Of a stretch of DNA of 64,000 nt, positions 9,231 to 17,718 are shown piece by piece. The stretch spans positions 62,001 through 126,000 of the forward strand of contig CALWPP010000001.1 of NCBI GenBank assembly GCA_944383455.1, in the 5' to 3' direction. Position numbers and translations under genes: made by a program. The notes under the pieces are model-generated. The model saw nothing but the letters and a program-made list of their open reading frames with translations. It was not told the DNA's origin and made no database searches. Numbering within the stretch: the first letter of the stretch is position 1; the number at the start of each line of letters is the position of its first letter. This stretch comes from an uncultured Peptostreptococcaceae bacterium (GTDB lineage: Bacteria > Bacillota > Clostridia > Peptostreptococcales > Peptostreptococcaceae).

Positions 9231-9554
9231 CTATCTTCCTCCTATTACACTTTTTGTCATAGCAATTTTTGTGTTAGTTAGAGTTACCAAAGCATTATAT
9301 TGTAAACTAGTTGCTGCTTGGTTTACCTTTTCATATTCTAAATCAACATTGTTTTTGTCATTTCTCATAATTCCAGTTTCATCAGTCTTTACTTCTATTT
9401 TTGCCTTATCTAAACTTTCCTTTAAAGTATTTTCAAAATCAACGTATTTTCTTTTATAATTCGGAGTATTTATGTTTGCTATATTTTGTGCAATTACCTT
9501 ACTTCTTTGGTCCATTGCATCAAGACCCATTTTCATAATACTATAGGTTTGCAT
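9231..9554 (-). CDS. flgB: Flagellar basal-body rod protein FlgB
   Basis: This 107-residue protein contains MKMGLDAMDQRSKVIAQNIA and the NTPNYKRKYVDFE motif of FlgB. It is the first gene of the early flagellar (hook-basal-body) operon. A GAGGGAGG Shine-Dalgarno precedes the ATG, and a sigma-A-like promoter lies about 120 bases upstream. It is slightly shorter than the usual 120-130 residues. FlgB forms part of the proximal rod. No c-di-GMP-I riboswitch or invertible element is visible in its leader, unlike in Clostridioides difficile. Confidence 0.95.
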   Translation of the reverse strand: MQTYSIMKMGLDAMDQRSKVIAQNIANINTPNYKRKYVDFENTLKESLDKAKIEVKTDETGIMRNDKNNVDLEYEKVNQAATSLQYNALVTLTNTKIAMTKSVIGGR

Positions 9555-9675
9555 AGTAACCTCCCTCTAATAAAATTAAATCTAAATTAATTATATATAA
9601 AAAACATAATTATTTATAACTTTATAGTATATTACTAAATTAAAATTTCGTACTCAAAATTTTCTTATGAAGTAT

Positions 9676-9704
9676 ATTATATTTAATATGTATATTTTTT
9701 TCAA
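9676..9704 (-). promoter_or_regulatory. Sigma-A-type promoter of the flgB operon
   Basis: Minus strand reads TTGAAA (9704-9699), a 17-base spacer and TATAAT (9681-9676). It lies between the flgM terminator and flgB and predicts a leader of about 115 bases. The match to the vegetative consensus is 11 of 12 at optimal spacing. It would drive the early flagellar genes without needing sigma-28. Confidence 0.7.
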
Positions 9705-9814
9705 GTACTATTTAGAATTTCAAGTAAATTTCAATATTTTCTCTATATTTACTTTTTATCCAACTTAATACGATTTAATATAAAAAATTTATATTATTTT
9801 ATATTTTTTGCACT

Positions 9815-9845
9815 AAAAAAGAGTGCCCCTAAAGCTGACTCTTTT
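9815..9845 (-). terminator. Intrinsic terminator overlapping the end of flgM
   Basis: Minus strand forms AAAAGAGT (9845-9838) pairing with ACTCTTTT, ending in a run of T. The left arm lies inside the last codons of flgM and the stop codon is in the loop. It separates flgM from the flgB operon. Confidence 0.8.
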
Positions 9846-10113
9846 CATTATTTAAACCACTTATTATTTTTTTAGCAAGTTCCCTCGAATCCACATGATA
9901 AGTACCCATTTCTATTTTACTTTTTATATCATTTACTCGTTCAAAATTAACACTTTCACCATTCATACTCATTTGACTTAAGCTTTTACCAATATCCGAT
10001 ATTTCTATTGAGTCTTTATTTTGAAAATTACTCGTATGCTTTTCCTCTATCATATGAGTTTTTTTATAAATATTTTGAACAGGATTTGAAAAATTTACAG
10101 AATTTATTTTCAT
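9829..10113 (-). CDS. flgM: Anti-sigma-28 factor FlgM
   Basis: This 94-residue protein begins MKINSVNFSNPVQNIY. Its C-terminal half is FlgM-like (FERVNDIKSKIEMGTYHVDS, then RELAKKIISGLNNEK), the helix pair that binds FliA/SigD. It holds sigma-28 inactive until the hook is complete and FlgM is exported. A longer reading from 10155 would translate the Shine-Dalgarno AGAGGAGG (10121-10128), so the ATG at 10113 is preferred. It is a single gene, terminated by its own hairpin. No sigma-28-type promoter was seen upstream. The divergent neighbour is a LytTR regulator. Confidence 0.93.
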   Translation of the reverse strand: MKINSVNFSNPVQNIYKKTHMIEEKHTSNFQNKDSIEISDIGKSLSQMSMNGESVNFERVNDIKSKIEMGTYHVDSRELAKKIISGLNNEKSQL

Positions 10114-10279
10114 TTTTAAACCTCCTCTATATCTATATATGAATAATACGTACACACGAATTAAACCTTAATAAAAATAAACATTATCATTTTTTTGTAA
10201 TTTTTTAGTTTATATAAATTAAATTTTGTCCATAATTATCCAAAGAATTCATATATTATAAATTTAACAAGGAGATTTT

Positions 10280-11008
10280 ATGGAGATATGTATATATTCT
10301 AGTGATAAAAATTTAATACATAAATTAGAAAGCTTTTTGAATCAATTTCTTCGTGAAAAAAATATAAACTTTAGGATTAGTAAAATAAATTCGTATGATG
10401 AATTAAATATAAATAAATTTATTGATATACTTTTTATAGAACTAAATGATAATATACCATTTAAAATATTAGAATCTATACCAACTATATATATTTCAGA
10501 CGTATTGTTTTACACATTAAACGACATATCACAAAAAAATACTATACTAAAACCTATCAACTATAAATCATTCTGTAATGTATTTTCAATATTCTTTTCT
10601 GAGTTTTTGGAAAATAACAAAAGAAATAAATCACTTATTTTAGAAAAAATAAATGAGTTTTCTATAGACAATAATTTTAAATTTGATGGTAAATATAAAG
10701 AATCAAAAAATAATATTAAAAATATAAATAGTTCATGTATATTATATATAGAAAATTTAAATAAAAATAAAGTAAAAATATTTACAGAAAAAAATTCTTT
10801 TGAAATAGATGAAAGTATTGATCTTTTTGAAAAAAATTTGAAAAATAATTTTTTTAGATGTAATAAAGACTTTTTAATAAACATAAAAAAATTATCAAAA
10901 ATAGGTAGAGATTTTGTAATAATAAATGACTATAAAATAAAAGTAGATAAAAATAAATTTAAGATACTTAAAAATAGTATTATAGATATACTTAAAATTA
11001 ATTTTTAA
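10280..11008 (+). CDS. LytTR-family regulator with degenerate receiver domain
   Basis: This 242-residue protein is one of only two plus-strand genes. The C-terminal part (about 150-242) matches a LytTR DNA-binding domain: SSCILYIENLNKNKVKIFTE, NNFFRCNKDFLINIKKLSKI and a final KFKILKNSI helix. The N-terminal part has the length of a CheY-like receiver (MEICIYSSD start, then FIDILFIEL where the phospho-Asp should be). It lacks the acidic pair and has Glu at the acceptor position, so it may be phosphorylation-independent. AAGGAG lies 6-7 bases before the ATG. It is divergent from flgM. No partner histidine kinase is in the window. Confidence 0.75.
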   Translation: MEICIYSSDKNLIHKLESFLNQFLREKNINFRISKINSYDELNINKFIDILFIELNDNIPFKILESIPTIYISDVLFYTLNDISQKNTILKPINYKSFCNVFSIFFSEFLENNKRNKSLILEKINEFSIDNNFKFDGKYKESKNNIKNINSSCILYIENLNKNKVKIFTEKNSFEIDESIDLFEKNLKNNFFRCNKDFLINIKKLSKIGRDFVIINDYKIKVDKNKFKILKNSIIDILKINF

Positions 11009-11011
11009 AAT

Positions 11012-11043
11012 AAAAAATAAGCTAAAATTTATAGCTTATTTTT
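11012..11043. terminator. Bidirectional terminator between LytTR gene and lytic transglycosylase gene
   Basis: An 11-base-pair stem (AAAATAAGCTA / TAGCTTATTTT) with a 7-base loop has T-rich runs on both strands. It serves the two convergent genes ending at 11008 and 11042. Confidence 0.8.
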
Positions 11044-11773
11044 ATATCATATCCGATTTATATTCATTATAGTACTTCATTACTTTTGGAACATAGTTTT
11101 GTGTTTCTTTTGGCATTTTATATATATCATCAATTGACTCTACACCTCTATTTGCCATCCTAGTTGGACCTCCATTATAAGCCATAAGCCCCATTTGAAT
11201 ATCTCCATCGTATTTATCTATATAGTCTTTTAAGTGTCTAACTCCACCATCTACATTTTCTTTTATATCAAACGGATTATTTACTCCATAGTATTCACAA
11301 TTTTCTGGCATTAATTGCATAAGTCCTTTTGCACCAGCTCTTGACACAACATCTGGTTTAAAATTTGATTCAACTTTAATAACAGCTCTTACTAAATCAG
11401 GGTCTACCCCATATTTTCTAGATGATTCTTCAATTGCTTTTTCTATTTCAATAGTAGAGTTTTTATCAGTTAACTTTATATTATTACTAGTACTAATATT
11501 TTCTACTCTATTTTGATTTTGTGATGAATTTAAAGTATCTAGACTTTTAAGTTCTCCGTTTATTTCTAAGTTTTCAATATTTATATTAAGTTGTGGCTTA
11601 GTATTTTTGCCACTACAAATATGACTATTATTATTTTCACTATTTACTCTTGATATCGCATTTAATAGACTGGTTAAAGCCAAATCAAAACCATTTGAGT
11701 TATTATTTTGACTTTGAGAAGTATTTTGTGACATTCCTAAATTACTAAGAACACTTAATAACTGTATATCCAT
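11042..11773 (-). CDS. Lytic transglycosylase (SLT domain), flagellar-locus type without Sec signal
   Basis: This 243-residue protein has a soluble lytic transglycosylase domain in residues about 108-240. Catalytic Glu135 lies in VIKVESNFKPDVVSRAGAKG, followed by LMQLMPENCEYYGV and MGLMAYNGGPTRMANRGVES. It would cut the glycan strands of peptidoglycan. The N-terminus (MDIQLLSVLSNLGMSQNTSQ) is polar with no signal peptide or membrane helix. A family member occupies a similar place in the C. difficile flagellar locus. With flagellar neighbours, export by the flagellar type III system to open the wall for the rod (the FlgJ role) is a reasonable inference. Confidence 0.88.
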   Translation of the reverse strand: MDIQLLSVLSNLGMSQNTSQSQNNNSNGFDLALTSLLNAISRVNSENNNSHICSGKNTKPQLNINIENLEINGELKSLDTLNSSQNQNRVENISTSNNIKLTDKNSTIEIEKAIEESSRKYGVDPDLVRAVIKVESNFKPDVVSRAGAKGLMQLMPENCEYYGVNNPFDIKENVDGGVRHLKDYIDKYDGDIQMGLMAYNGGPTRMANRGVESIDDIYKMPKETQNYVPKVMKYYNEYKSDMI

Positions 11774-11877
11774 AATATCACCCCTAAACTTTATTTTAGA
11801 AATTAGTATAACAAAAAATTACTTAGTTATCAACTTAAATATTTATGTAATTTATACAGTTTTATCTAATTCTAAAC

Positions 11878-13155
11878 CTAAAGATTTTTTTTATCTAGAC
11901 TATTTAATTTTATATCCTTTGCCTTTAAATTATCTTCATTTTCTATTTTTTTATCTTCTTCTATTATCTTTTTTTCTTCTTCAATTATAGGCTTTTCTTC
12001 CTCAACTATAATTTTTTGCTTTTCTTCAATTATTTCTGCTTTAATTGGATTAGTATTCTCTTTAATTATAGGCTTAGCATTTTGGTTTAAAGTATTTACT
12101 CTCTTTTCTTCAACTAATATTTTAGGACTCTCTTCTTGTAATAAAATCTTTTTATTCTCATTACTTTTACTATCCTGTTTTGACTCAAAACTATTAGCTA
12201 AAGCCTTATGCGCCTCAACAGATGCCTCATTTCTTCTAAGCTCAGCTTCTAAAGAAGATAATTTTTGTTTTTGCTTCATAAGTTCAGCTTTTATAGATTG
12301 AATTTTTTGTAGTGCATCATTTATAGAACTTATTGCCTGACGTTTTTCAACTATTTCATTTTCTTGTTCAACAATTTTACTTGAAATCTCCTTTTCCTTA
12401 TCACTTAATTCATTTGATTTACTTTTGCTTTCTTCTTTAGCCTTAGTATCTTTTACTTTAGATTCTGTAGTTTGTATATTACTTAATTTTTTATTCTTCT
12501 CATCTTCAACAATCTTTATTTTAGCTTCCTTTTCTTCTATACTATTTAATTGGCTTTCTTTTTCTTTTAATATAGACTCTTTCCCTTGAAGGTCTTTAAC
12601 TTTACTTTCTTTTATTTGTTCATTAGCTTTTAAATTTTGTATTAAACTAGTTTCTGTATTTTTTATTTGTTCAATATTTTGTTGCTTTTGTTTTATTTGG
12701 TTAGTTAGTTGCTCCTTTTGAGATATACTTCTCTCTTGTTGTCTAACTAACTGCTCTTGCTTTCTTATTATTTCGTTTAAACGTTTCTCCTCTTTTAGTG
12801 TATTCTCCTTTTGAACAGCATAATTCATCTCCATTTGAATTCTAGAAGAATCTAATCTAAGCTTTCCTATATCTTTTGTATAATCATTTTTACTTTTGTT
12901 TAGATTTCTCTCTAACTCATTTGTTTTTGACTGTTTAGTATTTACAGCCATTATTTGTGTTTGAACGTACTGTATTTGAGTCTTATTATCAGCAAATTGA
13001 AGCTTTGATTTTTGATTATTATTTATAGAAGAATCTATTTGTTTGTTTCTATTTCTAGTTAATTCTAATTCATTTTCACTTTTTTTATTATTTTTTTGAT
13101 AATTATTATTAGAGTATGAATCGAAGTTAACTCTGTAATTGTTGTTTACCTTCAT
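11878..13155 (-). CDS. Unknown coiled-coil protein under a sigma-28-type promoter
   Basis: I do not recognise a family for this 425-residue protein. Residues about 90-330 are an almost unbroken coiled coil rich in Lys/Glu/Gln (for example KEEKRLNEIIRKQEQLVRQQ). Residues 1-60 are Asn/Tyr/Lys-rich. Residues about 335-425 form a Glu/Lys/Ile repeat of the form (I/V)-(I/V)-E-E-(E/K)-K. There is no signal peptide, membrane helix or cysteine. A GGGAGGG Shine-Dalgarno precedes the ATG, and a TAAA-N15-TCCGAATT promoter lies about 45-70 bases upstream. Late flagellar expression suggests a structural or exported flagellar accessory protein. That role is inference. Confidence 0.75.
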   Translation of the reverse strand: MKVNNNYRVNFDSYSNNNYQKNNKKSENELELTRNRNKQIDSSINNNQKSKLQFADNKTQIQYVQTQIMAVNTKQSKTNELERNLNKSKNDYTKDIGKLRLDSSRIQMEMNYAVQKENTLKEEKRLNEIIRKQEQLVRQQERSISQKEQLTNQIKQKQQNIEQIKNTETSLIQNLKANEQIKESKVKDLQGKESILKEKESQLNSIEEKEAKIKIVEDEKNKKLSNIQTTESKVKDTKAKEESKSKSNELSDKEKEISSKIVEQENEIVEKRQAISSINDALQKIQSIKAELMKQKQKLSSLEAELRRNEASVEAHKALANSFESKQDSKSNENKKILLQEESPKILVEEKRVNTLNQNAKPIIKENTNPIKAEIIEEKQKIIVEEEKPIIEEEKKIIEEDKKIENEDNLKAKDIKLNSLDKKNL

Positions 13156-13200
13156 ACTACCCTCCCAAATCTGTTTATACGTATATAACTCCTTTTAAAT

Positions 13201-13227
13201 AATTCGGATATAATATATTTTTCTTTA
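13201..13227 (-). promoter_or_regulatory. Sigma-28-type promoter of the coiled-coil gene
   Basis: Minus strand reads TAAA (13227-13224), 15 bases, then TCCGAATT (13208-13201). Spacing is identical to the canonical sigma-28/SigD pattern TAAA-N15-GCCGATAT, and CCGA of the -10 is conserved. It lies about 45 bases before the start codon. Confidence 0.6.
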
Positions 13228-13254
13228 GAAATTATTAAATGACATAACACAGTA

Positions 13255-13284
13255 GTAAAATAAAAAGAGAGCTTTAAAGCTCTC
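13255..13284 (-). terminator. Intrinsic terminator of the Big_2 protein gene
   Basis: GAGAGCTTTAAAGCTCTC at 13267-13284 is a perfect 8-base-pair stem with a 2-base centre. On the minus strand it is followed by TTTTTATTTT. It ends transcription just after the gene that stops at 13288. Confidence 0.88.
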
Positions 13285-13287
13285 AAA

Positions 13288-14778
13288 TTAATTTTTTATA
13301 TTTATACTATCACTTTGAATAGAATAAATACCATCTTTAGATGAAATTACATAAAAATCAAAATCATAATTTTCATTATCAATATAAATACTTAAAAAAT
13401 TATCTTTTATATTAGATTCATATAAAACAAAACCGTCATCCAAACTTAGATTATCCTTTATATATAAACTATAATAGCAATCATCAATTCCTATATCATC
13501 CCAATAGATATTAAGATTTGAGTTAACTATTTCATAGTGTATATTATTTACTTTTTTATCTTCTATGCTTTCTTCATTTTGATTAATATCTTTATTATCT
13601 ATCTTTATATCTACTATATCACTAATTTTTGAAGTTTTATCTTCTTTTTTACCCACAACATAAAGACTTATATGCTCTAAATCTTTTGTACTAACTTCTA
13701 ATGTAGCTCTTACCTTTTTATCAATATTGTCAACTTTTACAGAATGTAGCAGTTCAAAGTTTGTGTAGTTTTTATTTATATATATGTCATAATCATAAAC
13801 TTCTTCCATAAAGTCCCATATAAAATAAATAATCATCTTATCTTCTAACTTATTATATAAAACTTCTAGGTTTTTTATTTTTTGATCTGAGATAGGCTTA
13901 TTAGAAACATTGACTGTTATAATTTTACTCTTATTTTGGCAAATTACCTTTACTTTCTCTACTCCTCTTTTAAGTGCCACTATATTTCCTTTATTATCAA
14001 TACTTATTGTTTTATTGTTACTAATAATTTGGTATTTTACTTTATCGTGTTTTAATTCTTTAGGAGAAGTTTCTACACTTACATTCAAATTTTTCTTCTC
14101 TCCAACAATTAGATTAATATTATTTTTAACATTTATGTTTTTTATTCTAGCTTTTATACTATAATCAAAATATTCTTTTTTCTCACCAGCATCAACAATT
14201 ATACTAGCATCTCCTACTCCAACGGCAGTTATTTTGTTATCATCTATTTTTAATACATTTTCATTAGTTGACTTATACTCAATTTTTTCTTTTTGCTTAA
14301 ACTTATCGTAATCAACCTCTATACTACCTTCAATATCTGCAGTATCTCCAACAAAGTTAAGACTATTACTAATATCAACAGTTAAATTTTCTACTTTTGG
14401 ATCTATAACCCTTATATTTATTTTTTTTAACACTCTAGTATCCTTCATAATTGCAATTGATGATATCCCTTCTTTTAAAGAAGTAACCTTTTTACCTTCT
14501 ATTTTTAAAACTCCATCATTATCAAGAACTTTAAACCAAATCTTTGGAGATTTAGCATAAGAAGGTATAACTACATATTCTCCACTAGACAATGTAACTG
14601 TATCATTTAGCTTCATAGTAAACTTATCTAAATCACGTACATAATCTCCATCTACAATGTCTATATTTATACCTTTTACCATAGGCTCAATTACACCAAA
14701 TTTAAAAAAATAATACTGAAGTATAAAAACTAAAGGTAGTAAAATAATTAAAATGATTTTTTTACTAAAAAATTTCAT
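13288..14778 (-). CDS. Membrane-anchored extracellular protein with bacterial Ig-like (Big_2) repeats
   Basis: This 496-residue protein has a basic N-terminus and one hydrophobic helix (residues about 7-27, IILIILLPLVFILQYYFF), so it is probably an outward-facing anchored protein. Beta-rich repeats follow. Segments such as VLKIEGKKVTSLKEGISSIA, VLKIDDNKITAVGVGDASII and ISIDNKGNIVALKRGVEKVK match the Big_2 pattern (I-D-x-x-G-x-I-T-A-x-x-x-G-x-x-x-I) at about 90-residue spacing. The C-terminal 190 residues look like two fibronectin-type domains. Function is unknown; adhesion or cell-surface scaffolding is possible. It has its own terminator and lies between prsA and the coiled-coil gene. Confidence 0.8.
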   Translation of the reverse strand: MKFFSKKIILIILLPLVFILQYYFFKFGVIEPMVKGINIDIVDGDYVRDLDKFTMKLNDTVTLSSGEYVVIPSYAKSPKIWFKVLDNDGVLKIEGKKVTSLKEGISSIAIMKDTRVLKKINIRVIDPKVENLTVDISNSLNFVGDTADIEGSIEVDYDKFKQKEKIEYKSTNENVLKIDDNKITAVGVGDASIIVDAGEKKEYFDYSIKARIKNINVKNNINLIVGEKKNLNVSVETSPKELKHDKVKYQIISNNKTISIDNKGNIVALKRGVEKVKVICQNKSKIITVNVSNKPISDQKIKNLEVLYNKLEDKMIIYFIWDFMEEVYDYDIYINKNYTNFELLHSVKVDNIDKKVRATLEVSTKDLEHISLYVVGKKEDKTSKISDIVDIKIDNKDINQNEESIEDKKVNNIHYEIVNSNLNIYWDDIGIDDCYYSLYIKDNLSLDDGFVLYESNIKDNFLSIYIDNENYDFDFYVISSKDGIYSIQSDSINIKN

Positions 14779-14866
14779 AAAATCACTTCCCTTAGATTTT
14801 TAGTTTATTATATCATAAATTAATACCTATATTTTATAATTATATACCAATAAAACAATATTTTCT

Positions 14867-14900
14867 TAAAAATTAAAAGTAGCCAATAAAATGACTACTT
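14867..14900 (-). terminator. Intrinsic terminator of the prsA-like gene
   Basis: Minus strand AAGTAGTCA (14900-14892) pairs with TGGCTACTT (14885-14877) with one G-T wobble, then TTAATTTTT. The stem includes the stop codon of the prsA-like gene. Confidence 0.8.
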
Positions 14901-15896
14901 AACTTCTACATTATATTTTTTCACTAATTCATCTAATTTTTTATTCTGTTTTTCATAACTAAGTTTATAGATTAAATCTTCTTTTATAGTATCAAATTCT
15001 TCATATTTTTCATCAGTTTTTTTAATTACATGGTAACCAAAATCCGTCTCAACAACTTCATCATATATTTGTCCAACTTTTAGACTAAATGATGCTTTCT
15101 CAAAAGGCTCTACCATCTGACCTTTCATAAAAAATCCTAAATCTCCACCATTTTGAGCACTCGTATCATCTGAATATTTTTTTGCAAGTTCTGAAAAATC
15201 AACACCAGACTTTGCTTGTTCTAATATATTCTGAGCCTTTATTTTGTTCTCTTTTTTTATGTTTTCAATTTCTTCATCAGTTTTTTTGTTAGTATCTTCA
15301 TCACTTGAAGTTTCTGTTGGATTTTCTATTAGTATATGTGATGCCTTTATAGTTAAAAATTCATCTTTATTTTCCTCATAATACTTTTTAGCTTCTTCCT
15401 CTGTAACATCAGAAACTTTACCCATATAATTAGTAGCTATTAACTCTTTTTCTAAAGATTTTTCTATATCCTCTTTTGGTATTTTTAGTTTACTTAAAAT
15501 ATCATCTTCAGTAATCCCAAAAGTTTGATTTATACTTATCATTAAGTTATCATACTGATTTTTAATATCTTCATCAGTAACTTTTATTTTATTTTTAACT
15601 CCTTCCAAGTATAACACTTCTGTTGTAGTTATGTAATCAATAAAACTCTCCTCATAAGCTTTTATTTCTTCATCTGTGATTTCTTTTTTGGAATTTATGA
15701 AAAATAAAGTTTCCATCCTTTGTTTTAATTCTTTTTCTTTTATACTATTTTCTCCAACCGTAGCTATAACTTTATTCTCGCTATAATATTTATTTGTCAT
15801 AGGTAAACTTCTTCCCTCTTCCCTACCATATAAAAAACCAATACAAAAACAAGTTATGCTAACTATTATTCCCAAAGCTATTTGTTTTTTAATCAT
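14895..15896 (-). CDS. PrsA/SurA-like peptidyl-prolyl isomerase (parvulin), membrane-anchored
   Basis: This protein of about 333 residues has an N-terminal hydrophobic anchor (IALGIIVSITCFCIGFLYG), a SurA-N-like helical chaperone region (about 40-180) and a parvulin domain (about 185-310). The parvulin marks are IKASHILIENPTE, FSELAKKYSDDTSAQNGGDL, GFFMKGQMVEPFEKASFSLK and TDFGYHVIK. It should help fold exported proteins outside the membrane. An upstream GTG at 15911 would encode the AAGGAG Shine-Dalgarno, so the ATG at 15896 is preferred. It follows the glycan genes with a 109-base gap and no clear terminator between. A lipobox is not convincing. Confidence 0.88.
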   Translation of the reverse strand: MIKKQIALGIIVSITCFCIGFLYGREEGRSLPMTNKYYSENKVIATVGENSIKEKELKQRMETLFFINSKKEITDEEIKAYEESFIDYITTTEVLYLEGVKNKIKVTDEDIKNQYDNLMISINQTFGITEDDILSKLKIPKEDIEKSLEKELIATNYMGKVSDVTEEEAKKYYEENKDEFLTIKASHILIENPTETSSDEDTNKKTDEEIENIKKENKIKAQNILEQAKSGVDFSELAKKYSDDTSAQNGGDLGFFMKGQMVEPFEKASFSLKVGQIYDEVVETDFGYHVIKKTDEKYEEFDTIKEDLIYKLSYEKQNKKLDELVKKYNVEVK

Positions 15897-16005
15897 AAAA
15901 AACTCCTTCACATATATTAGTTATTTATATTATACTATATAAATACTAATATAAATGAAGAAGTATCGAATATTTTATGAAATATTTGTGAAGTTAAGTG
16001 ATACA

Positions 16006-16785
16006 TTAATTTAAATATAACATTTGGATAATATTTTCAATTATCATATTTAACTCTTTGTCTTTTTTAAATAAATAATCAGAAATAACCTCTAACAGTT
16101 CAAAATCATTTTCACAATCAATATCCAAAATACCAGTATCTCTCATCTTATAAATTCCACAATTTCCATCAAAAACATTATTAAAATTGTCATTAATTAA
16201 ACTATCTCTATTATAAACATATATAGATGCGTTCATATCATAACAGGGTTTAACCTGTTGTCTTGCTATAAAATTTGAATCCATAACTTTTCTAACTATA
16301 TTATTATCAAATTCTTCAACCATATTAAATGATGGATTTCTTCTAGAATCAACAACAGAAAAAACAACATCTAAATTATTATTGTTAACTTTTTTATTTA
16401 AACATTCATAAATATCGTTAACTGTTCTAATAGGTGATGTTACATCTAAATCTATAATATAGTCATACTTTTTATCTAATCTTTTTTCCATATTATTAAT
16501 AGTATGCTTTATAGCAAACACTTTAGAAGTAGTATCACCAGATATTTCACTCGGTCTATTTATAACATTTATATCCATAAAGTTTTTAGCAATATTTATT
16601 ATATCTTTTCCATCACTACTAATACATACATCAATACTACTATATTTTTTACCATGATCTTTTATAAATAATTCTATAACTGATAAAGTATAATAAATAA
16701 GAGGATAACCTAAAAATTCTCTAATATTTTTGTTTTTAACACCTTTTGAACCAGCTCTTGCACAAACTGTAAATAATATATTCAT
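16006..16785 (-). CDS. legF: CMP-nonulosonic acid synthetase (CMP-legionaminate synthetase type)
   Basis: This 259-residue protein is a NeuA/LegF-type cytidylyltransferase. It has the nucleotide-binding start ILFTVCARAGSKGVKNKNIR, then FLGYPLIYYTL, VINRPSEISGDT, DYIIDLDVTSPIRTVNDI and the final GILDIDCENDFELLE motif. The enzyme activates a nine-carbon sialic-acid-like sugar with CTP for transfer to flagellin. It is the last gene of the nonulosonate cluster and abuts the Gfo/Idh gene with no gap. The exact sugar cannot be read from this enzyme. Legionaminic acid is inferred from legB, legC, legG and the ptmE-like gene. Confidence 0.85.
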   Translation of the reverse strand: MNILFTVCARAGSKGVKNKNIREFLGYPLIYYTLSVIELFIKDHGKKYSSIDVCISSDGKDIINIAKNFMDINVINRPSEISGDTTSKVFAIKHTINNMEKRLDKKYDYIIDLDVTSPIRTVNDIYECLNKKVNNNNLDVVFSVVDSRRNPSFNMVEEFDNNIVRKVMDSNFIARQQVKPCYDMNASIYVYNRDSLINDNFNNVFDGNCGIYKMRDTGILDIDCENDFELLEVISDYLFKKDKELNMIIENIIQMLYLN

Positions 16786-17718
16786 CTACTCACACTCCTT
16801 GATAAGCTTTAAAAGATTATATGCATGATTTAAATTATTTTCGTTATATTTATTATTTAAAACTAAATCCATAAAATAATCTATTTCCATTTCATATATA
16901 TAATTACTATCTACACTATCAAAATAAATATCTTCATCAAAATCAAAGACTATTTTATTATTTATTAAATCACCTTTTATACATCCCTCTTTTGTATAAA
17001 TCTCTATCTCTCTTTTTGATCTTCTTCCAAAATAATCAAGATGAAGTTCAACTAATTTATCTTTATAATTAGCTATATAAACAGATAAATCTTCACTATC
17101 TATTTCTAAATGTGAAAATTTGCCTTGAAGATTATATACCTTTTGTGGAAACCCAAAAATATGAGTTATATAATCCCACTCATGAATTAAGTCTATACTG
17201 ACTCCACCTCCCTGACTTTTTATAGAGCTGTATATATTCCTATAGTCAGTATTAGGTCTCCAGTCAGGTAAATAACTAGAACATATAACTCTTACCGAAT
17301 AAACCTTATTAATATCAATATTTTCTTTTAAGTATTTAATCACATTACTATACCTAAGAGGAGAGGCAACATAGTAAATTCCTTTTTCTTTTAGTTTTAA
17401 TTCATCTAGATCATATGAAACTTTATCAAAAATAGGCTTTTCTATAAACATATTTTTACATTTATCAGCCATAAATTCAATAGTTTTATAGTGCATACTA
17501 GTTGGATTGTTTATAAAAACAATATCATAATCATTATCAATCTTATTCTCTTCAAAAATTTCCTTATCCAGTAATTTTTTTATATTATCATCAACATTAT
17601 TATTCGTATTTCTAAATGCATGTATTTCCGTTTTTATACTTTTTTCTTTACAAAATCTAACAAAATTATTTAAATGTCTTTTTCCAATAGATCCAAGTCC
17701 AAAAAAACAAACTTTCAT
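16786..17718 (-). CDS. Gfo/Idh/MocA-family oxidoreductase (first of two)
   Basis: This 310-residue protein has a Rossmann start MKVCFFGLGSIGKRHLNNFV and FINNPTSMHYKTIEFMADKC. The MFIEKPIF motif holds the catalytic Lys of the EKP signature. The C-terminal domain includes GGVSIDLIHEWDYITHIFG. It is an NAD(P)-dependent sugar dehydrogenase or epimerase type. It overlaps the next upstream gene by one base and abuts legF. It is only distantly similar to its neighbour 17718-18701. Substrate is unknown; a late modification of the nonulosonate or a precursor is possible. Confidence 0.82.
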   Translation of the reverse strand: MKVCFFGLGSIGKRHLNNFVRFCKEKSIKTEIHAFRNTNNNVDDNIKKLLDKEIFEENKIDNDYDIVFINNPTSMHYKTIEFMADKCKNMFIEKPIFDKVSYDLDELKLKEKGIYYVASPLRYSNVIKYLKENIDINKVYSVRVICSSYLPDWRPNTDYRNIYSSIKSQGGGVSIDLIHEWDYITHIFGFPQKVYNLQGKFSHLEIDSEDLSVYIANYKDKLVELHLDYFGRRSKREIEIYTKEGCIKGDLINNKIVFDFDEDIYFDSVDSNYIYEMEIDYFMDLVLNNKYNENNLNHAYNLLKLIKECE

